DNA of 17,362 nt from Pseudomonadota bacterium. Lineage in GTDB: Bacteria > Pseudomonadota > Alphaproteobacteria > Rhizobiales > Xanthobacteraceae. Below the pieces are notes generated by a model that saw nothing but the letters and a program-made list of their open reading frames with translations, was not told where the DNA came from and did no database searches. The position numbers and the translations under genes were made by a program. Location of the stretch: positions 1 to 17,362 of the forward strand of contig JAEZFA010000041.1 of NCBI GenBank assembly GCA_023417665.1. Direction: 5' to 3'. This document shows, in pieces, positions 15,912-17,362 of the stretch; the stretch's first letter is position 1, and each line of letters begins with the position of its first letter.

Positions 15912-16643
15912 TCAGCGCAGCGTCACGATCTCTGCGTTGCGGATCGCGCCCGGCGCATTCTCTGCGCCGTTCTGCACGAAGACGACCACGGCATCGGCGC
16001 CGCTGGCCGCGAGATCCGCGATCGCGATCGAGGTTTTCATCGGCTTGCCGTTATAGGCGCCGAGATTGCGCCAGGCGCGCACGACGTTGGCATAGCTTAC
16101 GGTCGCGCCCTTGTTCTCGCCTTTTGCGATCTTCACGTCGACGCGCCGGGTCACCGCCACCATCCATACGGTGGCTTCGCCCCGGCCGGTGCCGATCTCG
16201 ACGGTAACGGCGTTGCCGTCGCGTCTGAGCGACAGCGGAATTTCGCCGTCGTTCGAGGGGTGATTGCGAAGCGCAGCACTGATCGCGCTGGCGTCGCTTC
16301 CGATCGTGTATTTCACGCCGTTGATGACGGCCTGCGGCGTATAGACGTTCATGTCGCCGCGCACCTTTGCGTAGTTGCGCTGGCGCCTGGTGTGGGCGTG
16401 CAGCGCCAGCGTGTCCTTCCAGCCGAGGTAATCCCAGTAATCGACCGCGAGCGTGAGCGGGATCAGGTTCGGCTCCTTCGCCAGATTGCCGAGCAGCGCG
16501 TCGGCCGGCGGGCAGGAACTGCAACCCTGGCTCGTGAAAAGCTCGATCACGGACTTGCCGGCGGCAAGCGCCGGGGCCGACGCCGAGAGCGTCACGGCCG
16601 CGAACAGCGCGAACGCGCGGGAAAAGCGAAACACATGCATCAT
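15912..16643 (-). CDS. DUF1223 secreted thioredoxin-like protein
   Basis: A 243-residue exported protein of the DUF1223 family. Seen: signal peptide (FRFSRAFALFAAVTLSASAPALA, ending near residue 27), then VIELFTSQGCSSCPPAD with a CxxC pair (C41, C44), the family's typical thioredoxin-like redox motif, followed by LAVDYWDYLGWKD, NYAKVRGDMNVYTPQAVING and a beta-rich C-terminal half. Two adjacent ATGs (16643 and 16640) open the signal peptide; AGG lies 3 or 6 nt upstream respectively, so 16640 is equally likely. The frame's earlier start at 16700 would cross the acnA terminator. Probable periplasmic location; substrate unknown. Confidence 0.9.
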   Translation of the reverse strand: MMHVFRFSRAFALFAAVTLSASAPALAAGKSVIELFTSQGCSSCPPADALLGNLAKEPNLIPLTLAVDYWDYLGWKDTLALHAHTRRQRNYAKVRGDMNVYTPQAVINGVKYTIGSDASAISAALRNHPSNDGEIPLSLRRDGNAVTVEIGTGRGEATVWMVAVTRRVDVKIAKGENKGATVSYANVVRAWRNLGAYNGKPMKTSIAIADLAASGADAVVVFVQNGAENAPGAIRNAEIVTLR

Positions 16644-16685
16644 GGGCCTATCAACTGGATGGCAGACCATAGGCTCCGACAAGCG

Positions 16686-16721
16686 AAAGCCGCCACTCAC
16701 TAATGGGTGAGCGGCGGCTTT
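16686..16721 (-). terminator. Terminator after aconitase, between acnA and DUF1223 genes
   Basis: A long inverted repeat: AAAGCCGCC, one mismatch, CTCAC, a 6-nt loop, GTGAG, GGCGGCTTT. It begins 23 bp after the acnA stop codon. The outer A/T ends give a short U-tract on either strand, so it could stop transcripts in both directions. It separates acnA from the DUF1223 gene, which therefore probably has its own promoter in the short 42-bp stretch between the hairpin and the start codon. Confidence 0.7.
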
Positions 16722-16744
16722 GCATTGAAGCTATGCGGGCTTTT

Positions 16745-17362
16745 CTAGGCTGCAAGGTTGCGCAGCACGTACTGCAAGATGCCGCCGTTCTTGAAGTAAT
16801 CGAGCTCGTCCAGCGTATCGATGCGGCACAGCAGCGGCACGGTCTTCCTGGTTCCGTCGCCCATCGTGATTTCCGCGGACAGCACTTCCTGCGGCTTCAG
16901 GCCTTCGGCAAGCCCCTTGATGGTGACGGTCTCGTCGCCCTTGAGGCCGAGCGTCTGCCAGGAGGTGCCTTCCTCGAACACGAGCGGCACCACGCCCATG
17001 CCGATCAGGTTCGAGCGGTGAATGCGCTCGAAGCTCTGCGCGATCACGGCGCGGATGCCGAGAAGCACGGTGCCCTTGGCCGCCCAGTCGCGCGAGGAGC
17101 CGGTGCCGTATTCCTTGCCGGCGAAGACGACCAGCGGCACCTTCTCGCGCTTGTACTTCATCGCGGCGTCGTAGATCGGCAGGCGCTCGCCGTCCGGGTA
17201 GTGGATCGTGACGCCGCCTTCGACGCCCGGCACCATCTGGTTCTTGATGCGGATGTTCGCAAACGTGCCGCGCATCATCACTTCATGGTTGCCGCGGCGC
17301 GTGCCGTACTGGTTGAAGTCGGCCGGCTTGACGCCGTTCTCGATGAGGTAGGCGCCTGCCGG
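16745..17362 (-). CDS. acnA: Aconitate hydratase A, C-terminal part (cut by window edge)
   Basis: The last 205 residues of AcnA, which interconverts citrate and isocitrate in the TCA cycle. The frame is open to the window's right edge; the beginning lies outside. Seen: NQYGTRRGNHEVMMRGTFAN, the active-site GTGSSRDWAAKG, SFERIHRSNLIGMGVVPL (substrate-binding region of the swivel domain), and a normal C terminus ending QYVLRNLAA. The ATG codons in VMMRGTF are internal, not starts. The pattern is of the AcnA/IRP1 type rather than AcnB. The [4Fe-4S] cysteines lie in the missing part. Confidence 0.97.
   Translation of the reverse strand, partial: PAGAYLIENGVKPADFNQYGTRRGNHEVMMRGTFANIRIKNQMVPGVEGGVTIHYPDGERLPIYDAAMKYKREKVPLVVFAGKEYGTGSSRDWAAKGTVLLGIRAVIAQSFERIHRSNLIGMGVVPLVFEEGTSWQTLGLKGDETVTIKGLAEGLKPQEVLSAEITMGDGTRKTVPLLCRIDTLDELDYFKNGGILQYVLRNLAA

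Noticed and set aside
15622..16056. 144-codon plus-strand frame over the gene-free interval
   Set aside because: It runs through the strong plus-strand terminator and into the antisense of the DUF1223 gene; no recognisable protein.
16705..17281. Aconitase starting at the GTG/ATG codons near 17281
   Set aside because: The frame continues upstream to the window edge with clear AcnA sequence (NQYGTRRGNHE), so these codons are internal.

Overview
The window is a high-GC chromosomal segment that reads as an alphaproteobacterium, most likely Hyphomicrobiales (Rhizobiales). The signs are family content (an IalB-like secreted protein, DUF2794, DUF1223, a KHCI-type isomerase, TypA, AcnA) and very tight gene packing. 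Seventeen protein-coding genes are supported, one cut by the right edge. I see no rRNA, tRNA, CRISPR array, insertion sequence, integrase or phage gene, and no clear sign of recent transfer.

Layout. (1) 33-4573, all on the minus strand: argG (arginine biosynthesis), a 71-residue membrane protein coupled to argG by an ATGA overlap, an M50 site-2-type protease with two CBS domains, then typA/bipA with its own promoter-like sequence and a leader hairpin. (2) 4719-5315, plus strand: a thioredoxin-fold isomerase of the 2-hydroxychromene-2-carboxylate type, divergent from argG. (3) 5312-7986, minus strand: an IalB-like secreted protein, rlmN (ATGA overlap), and two tandem paralogous four-helix membrane proteins of unknown function. 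(4) 8173-9147, plus strand: a zinc-less MDR/quinone oxidoreductase. (5) 9149-10864, minus strand: tesA-like GDSL esterase, thpR (RNA 2',3'-cyclic phosphodiesterase) and a YkvA-like DUF1232 protein. (6) 10863-14149, plus strand: a YbbA-like ABC ATPase and a YbbP-like permease with two FtsX domains, overlapping by ATGA and facing tesA. (7) 14332-15105, plus strand: a BI-1/YccA family membrane protein with a terminator. (8) 15170-17362, minus strand: DUF2794, a gene-free interval of about 380 bp, a DUF1223 secreted thioredoxin-like protein, and the C-terminal part of aconitase A.

How it fits together. Most of this is housekeeping: amino-acid synthesis, translation and ribosome modification, the TCA cycle, and envelope maintenance. 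The tesA / ybbA-ybbP head-to-head block is a known bacterial neighbourhood. Here the two start codons lie on opposite strands of one CATG tetranucleotide, so each gene's upstream signals must lie inside the other's coding sequence. The best candidates for something undescribed are: a possible plus-strand RNA of about 190-200 nt between DUF2794 and DUF1223, with promoter-like boxes and a strong intrinsic terminator; the paired four-helix membrane proteins behind rlmN; and the small membrane protein coupled to argG. I found no obvious defence or other exotic multi-gene system.
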